Assembly (NCBI RefSeq): GCF_008973665.1
Contig: NZ_WACP01000010.1
Location: 213,315-277,314, forward strand
Source of the DNA: Paenibacillus tengchongensis
Lineage (GTDB): Bacteria > Bacillota > Bacilli > Paenibacillales > Paenibacillaceae
Length of the DNA: 64,000 nt
Direction of reading: 5' to 3'
Below the pieces are notes generated by a model. The model ran no database searches and was not told the origin of the DNA. It worked only from the letters and a program-made list of their open reading frames with translations. The position numbers and the translations under genes are program-made. Shown here piece by piece: positions 42,028-51,051 of this stretch (position 1 is the first letter of the stretch; each line of letters begins with the position of its first letter).

Positions 42028-43863
42028 TTAACGCTTCAATGCGCTCAGGCTTCCGCCCGGCGCGAACATCCGCTGTACACGCTCCTCGACTGCCGGGTCG
42101 GGAAGCAGCGGCGGGGCCGAATGCGGCTTCATCCGGGCATCGATAATTACGTTGTCGCAGGACCAGTGCTTGTGCTGTATCCGGCTGTTCACCCCGTGAA
42201 TATCATGCGACGGGTTGCTGCGGGTAAAGGTCGCCCACAGGAAATTGCTCAGGCTGGCACTCAGGAACCTGCTGTCGTCGCACAGCACAATCATCGGGCA
42301 GCCGGTAAGCGGACCCTGCTGCGCAATGTCGGCCGCGAGGCGCCCGATTTCCGCTTCGGCTGCAGCATAGTCCGTGAACGCCGGCGCTTGCAGAGCCACC
42401 ACGCCCGGCATGACCAGCGCCGCCGGTCCGAAGTTCTGCGCATTGTCCAGCGCATCCGGCACTTCCGTACACAGACTCCGCTTCGGCTCGCCGACCGCCG
42501 CAAAGATCACCTTGCTGCCGCTGTTGATCCCCGTACCGGAGTAATCCAGCGTATCAATGGTGGTGTTGGTTTGAAAATGGATATCCCGGCGCAGATCGAT
42601 CCGCTGCAGAACATAAGCCAGGAAGCCGGCGATGTCATGCGTGCTGACCGGCTGATCCTCTTCGGCTGTAATGAACAGATACTTCGCCAGACTGAGCTGG
42701 CCTGTTCCGAGAATCCGGTTGGCAATCGTCAGAATCTCAGCGGGCTGCTTCAGCTTCTGGTACGGCGTATAGCGCTCACTGCCGATCGCCAGCAGCAGCG
42801 GATGCACACCGGAAGCATCCACGGCATGCACTTCCTTCACACCCGGAACCTCGGATTTCACCGCTCCGCCGGTCAGCTCGTGGATCAGCTCGCCGAAGGC
42901 GGTATCCTCCTGCGGCGGCCGTCCGACCACGGTAAAGGGATAGATCGCCCCCCGTTTCGCATAGACCTTATGCACACGCATCACCGGAAACGGGTGAACC
43001 AGGCTGTAATAGCCGAGATGATCGCCGAACGGTCCCTCCGGCTTCGTCTCGTCCGGATAGATCTCGCCGGTAATCACAAAATCAGCATCGCTGCTGATGC
43101 AATACCCGTCTACATAGCTGTAGCGGAAATGCCGTCCGGCCAGCAAGCCGGCGAAGGTCATCTCGGGCAGCCCTTCCGGGAGCGGCATAACAGCCGACAG
43201 CGTGTGCGCCGGCGGTCCGCCGATGAAGACACTCACCTTGAGCGGCTCGCCGCGCTTCACGGCATGGGCCTGGTGGATGCCGATGCCGCGGTGGATCTGA
43301 TAGTGGACGCCGACCTCCTTGTCCACCTCATACTCATTGCCGCTGAGCTGAATCCGGTACATGCCCAGGTTGGAATTCATGATGCCCGGCTTGTCCGGGT
43401 CCTCGGAATACACCTGCGGCAAGGTCACAAAGGCACCGCCGTCCATCGGCCAGCACTTGATCTGCGGCAGCTCGGAGATGCTGATCTCCTCGAAGTCCGC
43501 AGGCAGCCCGCCCGTCTTCTTCAGCGGCAGCGCCCTTCTAGCGGCCAGCCCGGTGCCGATATAATTGAACGGCTGCTTGAGCGCCTTCATCGGATTGCTG
43601 CGCAGCGCGATGACATCCTGGGAAGAATCCCAGGTATCGCGGAAAATAAACTTGCTGCGCTCCACCGTGCCGAACAGATTCGACACTGCGCGGTATCTCG
43701 AGCCTTTTACCTTCTCAAACAGAATAGCGGGCCCCCCGGCCTCATAAACCTTCAAATGTATGGACGCCATCTCCAGGTCAGGGTCAACTTCCTCCCGGAT
43801 CCGGATCAGATGGCCGTGCTTCTCCAAATCGACAATGCATTCCTCCAAATTGCGGTATCCCAT
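42028..43863 (-). CDS. UbiD-family decarboxylase (menaquinone type)
   Basis: The 611-aa product has UbiD-family blocks: SISELPQIKCWPMDGGAFVT, then MYRIQLSGNEYEVDKEVGVH, GPFGDHLGYYSLVHPFPVMR, PFTVVGRPPQEDTAFGELI and TGQLSLAKYLFIT. The long form with this pattern is the menaquinone-biosynthesis-type prenylated-FMN decarboxylase. It acts on an aromatic or unsaturated carboxylate. No UbiX partner lies nearby. The start ATG at 43863 follows GGAGCAAGG; a frame extension to 43989 has no good start. Two ACTGTCAGT palindromes lie upstream. Confidence 0.82.
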   Translation of the reverse strand: MGYRNLEECIVDLEKHGHLIRIREEVDPDLEMASIHLKVYEAGGPAILFEKVKGSRYRAVSNLFGTVERSKFIFRDTWDSSQDVIALRSNPMKALKQPFNYIGTGLAARRALPLKKTGGLPADFEEISISELPQIKCWPMDGGAFVTLPQVYSEDPDKPGIMNSNLGMYRIQLSGNEYEVDKEVGVHYQIHRGIGIHQAHAVKRGEPLKVSVFIGGPPAHTLSAVMPLPEGLPEMTFAGLLAGRHFRYSYVDGYCISSDADFVITGEIYPDETKPEGPFGDHLGYYSLVHPFPVMRVHKVYAKRGAIYPFTVVGRPPQEDTAFGELIHELTGGAVKSEVPGVKEVHAVDASGVHPLLLAIGSERYTPYQKLKQPAEILTIANRILGTGQLSLAKYLFITAEEDQPVSTHDIAGFLAYVLQRIDLRRDIHFQTNTTIDTLDYSGTGINSGSKVIFAAVGEPKRSLCTEVPDALDNAQNFGPAALVMPGVVALQAPAFTDYAAAEAEIGRLAADIAQQGPLTGCPMIVLCDDSRFLSASLSNFLWATFTRSNPSHDIHGVNSRIQHKHWSCDNVIIDARMKPHSAPPLLPDPAVEERVQRMFAPGGSLSALKR

Positions 43864-43987
43864 CACCTTGCTCCAATCTGCAGAAGAAATATGAACCTCT
43901 TTATTATCAATGAGAGCGGAGCCAAGGTCAACGGCACGCCTGCGGAAGAGGAACCGGGCAGGGGATGCAATATGTCGAAAACGGAAC

Positions 43988-44018
43988 ACTGTCAGTCGAA
44001 ACGGGACACACTGTCAGT
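43988..44018. promoter_or_regulatory. Two ACTGTCAGT palindromes upstream of the UbiD gene
   Basis: ACTGTCAGT occurs at 43988-43996 and 44010-44018. It is a perfect 9-bp palindrome, and the second extends to CACTGTCAGTG. The centres are 22 bp apart (two helical turns). They lie about 125-155 bp upstream of the UbiD start, a likely operator pair for an unknown dimeric regulator. Confidence 0.5.
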
Positions 44019-44130
44019 GGTTGCCGTGTACAGTTGCCGGATTGATGCAGGTTATGGTGTACGGAAGTAACCCTTCACTCTTCACTCTCCACTATCTACT
44101 ATCCAGAGCGCACTTCTGCCCCGGCATAAT

Positions 44131-44166
44131 AAAAAGCCCCGCCCGCGATAAACGCCGGGCAGAGCT
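44131..44166 (-). terminator. Terminator of the flavoprotein gene
   Basis: An AGCCCCGCCCGCG stem pairs with CGCCGGGCAGAGCT around ATAAA and is followed on the minus strand by TTTTTATT, 15 bp past the stop. Confidence 0.75.
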
Positions 44167-44180
44167 CCTTCAGTTCTTCC

Positions 44181-45602
44181 TTAAACCTCGACCGCCGGCC
44201 AGCTGCCGGTGAATTCCACCTCCTGATAGGCAAAGAAGGATTGCAGGATGGCCTCCCGGTCATCCGTAAACAGCTGGTCGGCTACTCCGGCCACCAGTTT
44301 GGGAATCGCATTGCGCATGCCCGAGATGGCCGAGGCGGACAGCCCGCAGCTGGCCAGCGCGGAGTAGTTGAAGACGAACAGCCCGTGCAGCCGTTTCTGC
44401 CCGGCATCGTCCTTGCCTTGCAAGGCAAACCCGGGGGACAGATACGGATGCGCGTCGAGCAGCGCGTTCGCCGTATCCGCCGGGGCGCGGTAGCGGTCGC
44501 CCCAGCGGGCGATATCCGCCGCCACCAGCGACAGCTCCGGCCGCAGGCCCGGATCGCTGAGCAGCCCGGTGCTGATGATCAGGAAATCGAAGCCGAACTC
44601 CCCCTTCGGCGTCGTGACCACGGCTCCCGCTTCCTGCGTCCGCACCCGCTGCCACGGCGAGCCCAGATGCAGCCGGAAGCCCGGCCAGGCCGCGGCGCGG
44701 CTGAACGTATCGTTGGTCGGGGGCTGATTATACCGGAAGAAATGCGAGATCACCGCATATTTGTCTTCGTCGCTTAATGTGTGGAACCGTTCAATCATAC
44801 CCGAAACCTCCATCTGGCGGATCGGGTTGATGCACGGCAGCTGCTCCCGGCGGACAAAAACATGGGCCTCAGCCACACCTGCGGACAGCGCATGGTTGGC
44901 ATTGTCGAAGGCGGAGGCGCCGCCGCCGAGGATGGCGACCTTACGCCCCCGCAGCGCGGCGAAATCGATCGCCTCTGCAGTATGCGCGTACAGGTGCTTC
45001 GGCACATGATCGGCAACCAGCGCAGGCACATGCCACTCGCCGCCGCCCTGGATGCCGGTTGCCAGCACGACTTTGCGCGCCAGCAATTGCTGCAGGGGAG
45101 CACCTTCACCCGCGATGTGCAGCCGGTGGAGCCCCGGCTCCAGCGGTTCAATCTGCTCCAGCGTCACCTCGTTCAGCACCGGCAGCTTCAGTACCTGCCG
45201 GTACCACCGCAAATAGCTCATCCAGTCTCTGCGGGGGATTTTACCGAGCGCTTCCCAGCCGGCAGCTCCGTGCTGCGCCTCGTACCAGGCGCGGAAGGTG
45301 AGCGACGGTATCCCCAAATCAATCGAAGTCAGATGCTTGGGCGTGCGCAGCGTAACCATCCGGGCATAGGTTTCCCATGGACCCTCCAGTCCTTCTGTAT
45401 TCTCGTCGATTACCAGAATGTTGGACACCCGCTCGCGCAGCAGGCCAAAAGCGGCCCCGAGGCCGCTCTGCCCGCCGCCGACAATGACCACATCATATAC
45501 ATGGCCGTCGCAGTGCTCCAGCGGCCGCACCCAGTCCGGTCCGCCATAGGCCAGATAGGAAAGATCGGTTTGCACTTGTTCGGTCAAAGCTTCCAGGCTC
45601 AT
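44181..45602 (-). CDS. FAD/NAD(P)-binding monooxygenase-like protein
   Basis: The 473-aa protein has an N-terminal FAD site (YDVVIVGGGQSGLGAAFGLL), a second dinucleotide site (GRKVAILGGGASAFDNANHA) and a FFRYNQPP segment. The order matches flavin-dependent monooxygenases and related lysine/ornithine-hydroxylase-like proteins. Substrate unknown. ATG 45602 follows GAGGAACG. It stands alone between terminators. Confidence 0.82.
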   Translation of the reverse strand: MSLEALTEQVQTDLSYLAYGGPDWVRPLEHCDGHVYDVVIVGGGQSGLGAAFGLLRERVSNILVIDENTEGLEGPWETYARMVTLRTPKHLTSIDLGIPSLTFRAWYEAQHGAAGWEALGKIPRRDWMSYLRWYRQVLKLPVLNEVTLEQIEPLEPGLHRLHIAGEGAPLQQLLARKVVLATGIQGGGEWHVPALVADHVPKHLYAHTAEAIDFAALRGRKVAILGGGASAFDNANHALSAGVAEAHVFVRREQLPCINPIRQMEVSGMIERFHTLSDEDKYAVISHFFRYNQPPTNDTFSRAAAWPGFRLHLGSPWQRVRTQEAGAVVTTPKGEFGFDFLIISTGLLSDPGLRPELSLVAADIARWGDRYRAPADTANALLDAHPYLSPGFALQGKDDAGQKRLHGLFVFNYSALASCGLSASAISGMRNAIPKLVAGVADQLFTDDREAILQSFFAYQEVEFTGSWPAVEV

Positions 45603-45838
45603 CGTTCCTCAGACCTTTCCGGGTAACCCCTGTTTTGTGCTTTCTGACGTTTGTTTTGCCATATTATATCTTGTTGCCGGTGTTTTTTGAACGAACATGG
45701 CAGGTTTATTGTCATAATAGCTAAAAATTCATGGTCTGATTGTACGTTTAACCTAATAATTACGGCTGATCGAGGGAAGAACATTGACAAAACTTCTGGA
45801 TTTTCTTTTTCAGTCAGGCTTGCATGTCAGATAAACTA

Positions 45839-46213
45839 TCAAATCCGAAACAACTCCACAGCGGCTTCCTGTCGGCAAGGGTTAAAGTCCAGCTGCTCGC
45901 GGGGAATGCCGTGCCTCATGCCATATTGAATGACTTCAGTCCAATCCTCTGCGTTAACGGTTGTGTAGAATACCTGATTCTGATAGACGACAACAAGCCG
46001 CTCCCCGGCAAAAAAATGGTTATACCAGCAGTCCTCCGAAACCGGAATCATATGCTGCTGCAGGCGCTGGATCAGGCGTGCAAGCTCATCCTCGCTTACC
46101 GAGACAAGCTTAAATCCCCACCCTCCCTGCTGTTTATGTGCGGCTATAGTGAACTCGGACAACACTGCCGGGTTGTTCAGCGATTCCTCAATAATGATGC
46201 CGTAGTAGTTCAT
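45839..46213 (-). CDS. Small conserved protein of unknown function
   Basis: The 124-aa product starts after a GGGGGG site. It has a beta-alpha pattern (MNYYGIIIEESLNNPAVLSE, WYNHFFAGERLVVVYQN) with no signal peptide or TM helix. I do not recognise the family. It is followed closely upstream by a small membrane-protein gene with its own terminator. Confidence 0.65.
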   Translation of the reverse strand: MNYYGIIIEESLNNPAVLSEFTIAAHKQQGGWGFKLVSVSEDELARLIQRLQQHMIPVSEDCWYNHFFAGERLVVVYQNQVFYTTVNAEDWTEVIQYGMRHGIPREQLDFNPCRQEAAVELFRI

Positions 46214-46241
46214 TCCAGAACCCCCCTGATACCGTTATGTA

Positions 46242-46276
46242 CAAAAAAAGACACCCGCCCCTTCCTGGTGGATGTC
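46242..46276 (-). terminator. Terminator of the small membrane-protein gene
   Basis: GACATCCACC pairs with GGGTGTC around a GC-rich centre, followed on the minus strand by seven T residues. Confidence 0.7.
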
Positions 46277-46286
46277 CATCATCTTG

Positions 46287-46535
46287 TCAGCCTGCGTAGT
46301 TGTGCGTGATCACTGCGGCGATCCCGAACACAACGGCAAGCGTCATTGAAATATAGGCGTAACTGCGCTCTTTGTGCCATGAACGGATGGCGTTGGCGCC
46401 GTAGAACACCATCATCAGCCCCATCAGCACCGGCAGATTCAGGCCAACAATAAACACCACGATAAATCCGATCATCACACAGCCCCAGACCAGCATGAAC
46501 CAGAGCGGATAATTTTTAAAAATCGCTTTCAGCAT
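46287..46535 (-). CDS. Small membrane protein
   Basis: This 82-aa protein starts after AGGCAGGG. Hydrophobic stretches near residues 10-32, 33-47 and 60-77 suggest three TM helices. A short charged loop (AIRSWHKERSY) lies between the last two. Function unknown. Confidence 0.6.
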   Translation of the reverse strand: MLKAIFKNYPLWFMLVWGCVMIGFIVVFIVGLNLPVLMGLMMVFYGANAIRSWHKERSYAYISMTLAVVFGIAAVITHNYAG

Positions 46536-46665
46536 ATTTCCCTGCCTCTATTCCTATCATGATTTTGTCTAGTTTCTATACTCTCATAAACGCCCCTGCT
46601 CCGGCAATGGGATTTTCGGCCTCATATACCGGCTATTCCTCTTATCCGCCCGGCTGCTGCCGTTG

Positions 46666-47397
46666 TTAAACTGATATCCGCTTCAGGAAACGGGCCACTT
46701 CTGCAATATACTTCTGCTGCTCATCGTCTGGAATCATATGTCCCGAACCCGCAAATTCAATAATTTCGCAGTCACGGACTGCCTCCCTGTACCTCTTTGC
46801 CATTTCCGCCGGAAGGTCCGACGAAATCATCGCTGCATGGTCTCTTCCGGCGAACACGGTCACGGGCAGCTGCAACCCAGAGAGCTCCCGTGTAAAATCC
46901 ACTTCGGCCGCCTCGCGCATCAGACCTTGAATAGCTTCAGGACGCATATAGTTCAGCACAGGCACACCCCTGTAAACCAGTCTGGTCCAGAAATCGGCCG
47001 CCTCGGCCGATACGCTCCTGTGCACAGGCGGCTGGTCCACGAGAATCAGCCCCTTCATCTTCTGCCGGTGTCTCAGCGTCCAGCCCAGTGCATACGACGC
47101 CCCCCGGGAGAAACCGAGCATGCAGTACCCTTCAAGCTGGAGATGCTCCACAACTGCTGCGATATCGGAAAGATGCTCCTCCAGACCGTAGCCCGACGCC
47201 GGAGTAGAGCTAAGCCCGCGTCCCCGCAGGCTTAGAGCGACCGTATGGCCGCTTAATCCGGATAACAAAGGGATCGCCCGCTCCGCCGGCTCCCACAGTC
47301 CGCTTATGACGACTAGCGATGGAACCGAAGGCGAGCTTGTCCCTTCCTCTAATACATGCAGGATAACATCGTCATTATGTACAAAATAGTTTTTCAT
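46666..47397 (-). CDS. Alpha/beta hydrolase
   Basis: The 243-aa protein has the alpha/beta hydrolase features: oxyanion strand LVVISGLWEP, Ser nucleophile in CMLGFSRGASYALGW, acid in VTVFAGRDHAAM and His in FAGSGHMIPDDE. Substrate unknown. ATG follows GGAGGG. Stand-alone gene. Confidence 0.82.
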   Translation of the reverse strand: MKNYFVHNDDVILHVLEEGTSSPSVPSLVVISGLWEPAERAIPLLSGLSGHTVALSLRGRGLSSTPASGYGLEEHLSDIAAVVEHLQLEGYCMLGFSRGASYALGWTLRHRQKMKGLILVDQPPVHRSVSAEAADFWTRLVYRGVPVLNYMRPEAIQGLMREAAEVDFTRELSGLQLPVTVFAGRDHAAMISSDLPAEMAKRYREAVRDCEIIEFAGSGHMIPDDEQQKYIAEVARFLKRISV

Positions 47398-47452
47398 TCA
47401 TACCCTCCTATGTGGTACTTTGGGGTTCTGCGGTTCACCTGCCGATTATAAA

Positions 47453-47484
47453 GCAGCGCACGCCGCCAATGCGGCGCGCGCTGC
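47453..47484 (-). terminator. Terminator of the basic protein gene
   Basis: GCAGCGCACGCCGCC and GCGGCGCGCGCTGC form a long stem around AAT, followed on the minus strand by TTTATAAT. Confidence 0.7.
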
Positions 47485-47502
47485 CCCGGCTTTCCCACTG
47501 CC

Positions 47503-47898
47503 TTAGATTCTGACGATAAAGTACTCACGGTTAGCCGGAATGGTGCGGTTGGCTACGGTATTGTTGTTCGCGTCTCTGACTCTGAGCAGATATTCAATCT
47601 CGGTCAATGTGCTGATTGTCGGGAAACGGACCACTCCGAAATCGTCAAATTCAGCCGTTACCGGCGACGGTCCCCCGGTCAAGGTAGCTGTCCAGCCGGA
47701 AGTGTTCCGCGGATTCCCCCCTTGAGTTGTCACGATGACGATCAGGCGGTCAAGCGTTTGTCTGACTCTCCGTCTTTTGCGTCTGGCTGCGGCTGCCTGC
47801 GCTTGCTTCTTCAGCATCAGGGCGCGGCGGGCCATTAACGTTTTTTTGCCTGCGGCTTTTACGGGTTTTGCCGGTTTTGCAGCTCTTGCAGTTCTCAT
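47503..47898 (-). CDS. Small protein with a histone-like basic N-terminus
   Basis: The 131-aa product starts at ATG 47898 (AAAGTGGTGAG upstream). Residues 1-50 are extremely basic and Ala/Lys/Arg rich (AARRKRRRVRQ). The remainder is a beta-rich domain (VTAEFDDFGVVRFPTISTLT then EIEYLLRVRDANNNTVANRT), reminiscent of an Ig-like or carboxypeptidase-regulatory fold. No signal peptide, so it may bind nucleic acid or a spore layer. It is divergent from the subtilase gene. Family not recognised. Confidence 0.65.
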   Translation of the reverse strand: MRTARAAKPAKPVKAAGKKTLMARRALMLKKQAQAAAARRKRRRVRQTLDRLIVIVTTQGGNPRNTSGWTATLTGGPSPVTAEFDDFGVVRFPTISTLTEIEYLLRVRDANNNTVANRTIPANREYFIVRI

Positions 47899-48063
47899 AT
47901 ACTCACCACTTTCTAATAGGATACTCCAGTAAATGCAAGTACGAGCTGCAGGGAAACTATGATTGCCTATCATTCCTGTAATTGTGGTAGTATCCAAGAT
48001 TCATACCTCGTGTACGCATGCGCCCGGCGCTGCATACAATGCCTGCAAGAGGTGATGCTCAGG

Positions 48064-49320
48064 ATGAAAGAACAGCCCCGGAACAAACCTTATCAGGCCG
48101 CTGTGAATATACCCCTGGCCAGGCACGTCCGCAGTGCCCGGAAATCGGGCGGCAGCGCTAAGCCGATACCGGTCATCGTACAATTGAAATACCCTGTGAC
48201 AGCCTCCAGACTGGACAATGTACACAAACATCTCGGCAGCGGGCATACGCTGCGGATCAAGCGGCGGCTACCGCTTATTAATGCGGTATCGGCAAGCCTG
48301 TCGCCGGCCTGTCTGGAGAAGCTGTGCAGCTGCCGCGAGATTGGCAAGGTCTATCTGGACAGCGTCAAGAAGGCTTCGCTTTATATCGCCACTCCTTCCA
48401 TCGGGGCAACGGCTGTCCGGAACCAAAGCGGCCTGACCGGTAAAGGAATCAACATCGCCGTGCTCGACACCGGCGTGTATCCCCATCCTGACCTGATCCG
48501 GCCCGTGAACCGGATCGTCGCCTTCAAGGATCTGATCAATGGCCAGCGCAAGCCCTATGATGATAACGGGCACGGCACCCATATTGCCGGCGACGCCGCC
48601 GGGAACGGCTGGGCCAGCAAGGGCAAGTATTGCAGTCCGGCACCGCAGGCGGGTATTGTGGGGGTTAAAGTACTCGATGCAAACGGCGACGGGTTCGACT
48701 CCACCATCATCAAGGGCATTGAATGGTGCATCCGGAACCGTAAAAGGCTGAAGCTGCGGATTCTCTCCATGTCCTTTGGCGGGCAAGCCGGAGCCGCCTG
48801 CGCCGACGATCCGCTCTGTCAGGCGGTGGAGAAGGCCGTCAGAGCAGGCTTGACCTGCGTCATTGCCGCCGGTAACAGCGGTCCCGCTCCGCGTACCGTC
48901 GAGTCGCCCGGCACCAGCCCTTCGGCGATCACGGTCGGGGCGGTGGACGACCGCCGGACCATCCGGCAGAGCGACGACCGGATGACCTGGTATTCCAGCC
49001 GCGGACCGGCCCCGGGGGGAAAGAGCAAGCCGGACATTGTAGCTCCCGGAGAGACCATTATCTCACTGCTGGCGCCGCGTTCCGAACTGGCCAGACAATT
49101 CCCGTATATGAGGATCGGCAAGCGGTATTTTGTGCTGTCGGGTACCAGCGTCTCTGCACCGGTCGTCTCCGGCGCCGCCGCGCAGCTACTGCAGCGCAAC
49201 CCGGAGCTGACGCCCCGCGAAGTCAAACAGAAGTTGAAGCGCAATGCTTTCCGGCTTGGTTATAAGCGCAACACGGCCGGCAGCGGAGAGGTTAATGTAA
49301 GGTTTTTGCTCAGGAAATAA
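48064..49320 (+). CDS. Intracellular subtilisin-like serine protease (S8, AprX-like)
   Basis: The ATG at 48064 follows GAGGTGAT and gives 418 aa. The catalytic triad is complete: Asp135 in NIAVLDTGVYPHPDL, His170 in DDNGHGTHIAGDAAG, Ser362 in VLSGTSVSAPVVSG. There is no signal peptide and the N-terminal 110 residues resemble a short inhibitor-like propeptide, as in AprX-type intracellular proteases. The frame can be read upstream to 47959 but without a good ribosome binding site. Confidence 0.9.
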   Translation: MKEQPRNKPYQAAVNIPLARHVRSARKSGGSAKPIPVIVQLKYPVTASRLDNVHKHLGSGHTLRIKRRLPLINAVSASLSPACLEKLCSCREIGKVYLDSVKKASLYIATPSIGATAVRNQSGLTGKGINIAVLDTGVYPHPDLIRPVNRIVAFKDLINGQRKPYDDNGHGTHIAGDAAGNGWASKGKYCSPAPQAGIVGVKVLDANGDGFDSTIIKGIEWCIRNRKRLKLRILSMSFGGQAGAACADDPLCQAVEKAVRAGLTCVIAAGNSGPAPRTVESPGTSPSAITVGAVDDRRTIRQSDDRMTWYSSRGPAPGGKSKPDIVAPGETIISLLAPRSELARQFPYMRIGKRYFVLSGTSVSAPVVSGAAAQLLQRNPELTPREVKQKLKRNAFRLGYKRNTAGSGEVNVRFLLRK

Positions 49321-49345
49321 CAATAGCCTTCCCGGACAGATTCAG

Positions 49346-49370
49346 GCGCGGGGCCGTCCCCGCGCTCTAT
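49346..49370 (+). terminator. Terminator of the subtilase gene
   Basis: GCGCGGGG and CCCCGCGC form a perfect 8-bp stem with a CCGT loop, followed by TCTATTT. Confidence 0.8.
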
Positions 49371-49381
49371 TTGGCCTAGAG

Positions 49382-49831
49382 TTACAGCTTTAGCGCCATT
49401 TCACTGGAAAGATGCTCAAAGCCCAGCTTTTCATAAAGGCTCTTCCCGTCAGCCGTATAATCCAGATAGATTTTACCGAGTCCTCTGGCTCTGGCTTCCC
49501 TGATCAGCTTGCCCAGCACTGCCTGGGACAGACCCTTTCTCCGGTAGGCGGGGAGTGTGTATACATTGAACAGATAGCCGGTCCGCCCGCCGGGATTGCT
49601 GAGGGTTGGCAGCACTTCATACATGCTCAATATGGCGCTGGAAACGATGCTCTCCCCGTCCAGAGCCAAACAAGCGATCCACGTATCATCCGCGAGATGT
49701 TCTTTTAAATATTGGCGTGTGTTCTCTCTGACTTGGTCAGGTACAGGCTCACCCTTAATCTCCTGCAGAAATTTAAGCCGGTTCTCCAGAATTTGCCCAA
49801 CGTCCTGGATATTCGCTGCTCGGATTTCCAT
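49382..49831 (-). CDS. GNAT-family acetyltransferase
   Basis: The 149-aa protein has the GNAT acetyl-CoA site (NVYTLPAYRRKGLSQAVLGK), an IRAANIQDVGQI start and a C-terminal YEKLGFE motif. It would acetylate an amine substrate of unknown identity. ATG follows TGGAGG. Intact, unlike the GNAT remnant near 41.8 kb. Confidence 0.85.
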   Translation of the reverse strand: MEIRAANIQDVGQILENRLKFLQEIKGEPVPDQVRENTRQYLKEHLADDTWIACLALDGESIVSSAILSMYEVLPTLSNPGGRTGYLFNVYTLPAYRRKGLSQAVLGKLIREARARGLGKIYLDYTADGKSLYEKLGFEHLSSEMALKL

Positions 49832-49988
49832 CTTGTATCCTCCATCCCTGCGGCCCGCTGGAAACTCTCGACAACTCTCCGCACGAAGCCGCTTTATGTT
49901 AAATGGTATTATGACGCCTAGAAGCGCTGCACGAAATGAGAAATATCCTTTGCTTAGGCGGTACCTGTCCTACGCTAAAGCAATTTGT

Positions 49989-50774
49989 CTACAGATCGAG
50001 AATGGGCACGTTGCCGTCCACCCAATTCAGCTGGCTGTCGAGCATGAACTGCACCGACCAATGCTTGTCCGAGCTGGACCAGCGGTGAAATTCCATCAGA
50101 CTTGCATATAGAGCCTCGATGGGCTCAGCCGTTCTTTGTTCGGTGACATCGTTCATCAGCTGCATGAAGCCTTCCGGTTTGCGGGGAGCACGTTCCAGTT
50201 CCTGGAGAAACCATTTGTAAGACGGAAAAAGCATTTCGTTAAACGTCAGAAGCAGCCTGCCGGCAAAATAGGCGTAGTTGGTGCGCGAGTAATCCATCAG
50301 CAGCAGGTTGTTCCGCTTCAGGCCCTCGTAGTAATACCACTTCCAGGTTTCAAATTGCGCATAGAATCTGGCGATGTTCTCCTCCCGTCTGGCGGACGGA
50401 TAAGCTGAAGCTGCAGCCACCAGCCCGTCCAATCCTTCAATGCGTGAGTACGTGACCATGGCATCCTTGAAAGCAAACTTCGCCGGCTCGCTTCCCGTTG
50501 CAGCCACTTGTCTGATGTAATCTGCGGAGACGCATTTCCCGTCCACATAACCGCCCTCATACGGCGTAGATTCCGTTTCAAAAAATCCCACGTCATAGCT
50601 GCGAAGCGCCCGCTCATAATCTGCTTCCGAAAGCACGAGCATAATATCGAGATCGGAAGTTTCGCTTGCATAACCGTGTGCAACCGAGCCGCCGATGATA
50701 ACGCCGAGGACATCTTCTCTTGCTTGCAGCTTGGCAGTTACGGCTTCAATCGCCTGATGATGATGTTTGTACAT
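49989..50774 (-). CDS. Nucleotidyltransferase-domain protein
   Basis: The 261-aa protein has the minimal nucleotidyltransferase signature GVIIGGSVAHGYASETSDLD (GGSx..SDxD). It resembles aminoglycoside nucleotidyltransferase-like proteins with a helical C-terminal part (YFAGRLLLTFNEMLFPSYKW). The substrate is unknown. ATG 50774 follows AAAGGGGTG. It lies just beyond the terminator of the NTase-UvrA-kinase operon. Confidence 0.78.
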   Translation of the reverse strand: MYKHHHQAIEAVTAKLQAREDVLGVIIGGSVAHGYASETSDLDIMLVLSEADYERALRSYDVGFFETESTPYEGGYVDGKCVSADYIRQVAATGSEPAKFAFKDAMVTYSRIEGLDGLVAAASAYPSARREENIARFYAQFETWKWYYYEGLKRNNLLLMDYSRTNYAYFAGRLLLTFNEMLFPSYKWFLQELERAPRKPEGFMQLMNDVTEQRTAEPIEALYASLMEFHRWSSSDKHWSVQFMLDSQLNWVDGNVPILDL

Positions 50775-50943
50775 TATATACACCCCTTTTAGTTAACAAT
50801 AGTATAAATTAATTAATAATTATATGAATTTAAGTGCATCATAACACATGCTCCCCGGCTCTGAAAATAGGCCGTTTGCCGCTATGCGGGCAAGCGTATT
50901 TGCGCATAAAACACCCCCGCAAAGCGGGGCCTTGCCATAGAAT

Positions 50944-50976
50944 AAAAAAGCCCGCTGTCATTGAGTAACAGCAGGC
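50944..50976 (-). terminator. Terminator of the NTase-UvrA-kinase operon
   Basis: GCCTGCTGTTA and ACAGCGGGC form a stem followed on the minus strand by TTTTTTATT, 75 bp beyond the APH-like stop. Confidence 0.75.
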
Positions 50977-51051
50977 ATCGGGCCAAGATTTCTTCTACAC
51001 GCCGGCGAATGACGGCTTTATCCAAGCGCTTCCACCGATCTCGCGGGGTTC

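Noticed and set aside
42121..44070. Long plus-strand open frame opposite the UbiD gene
   Set aside because: It is a shadow of the UbiD frame and has no recognisable domain or ribosome binding site.
48030..48063. Sigma-E-like -10 (CATACAAT) before the subtilase
   Set aside because: No matching -35 was found at the right distance.
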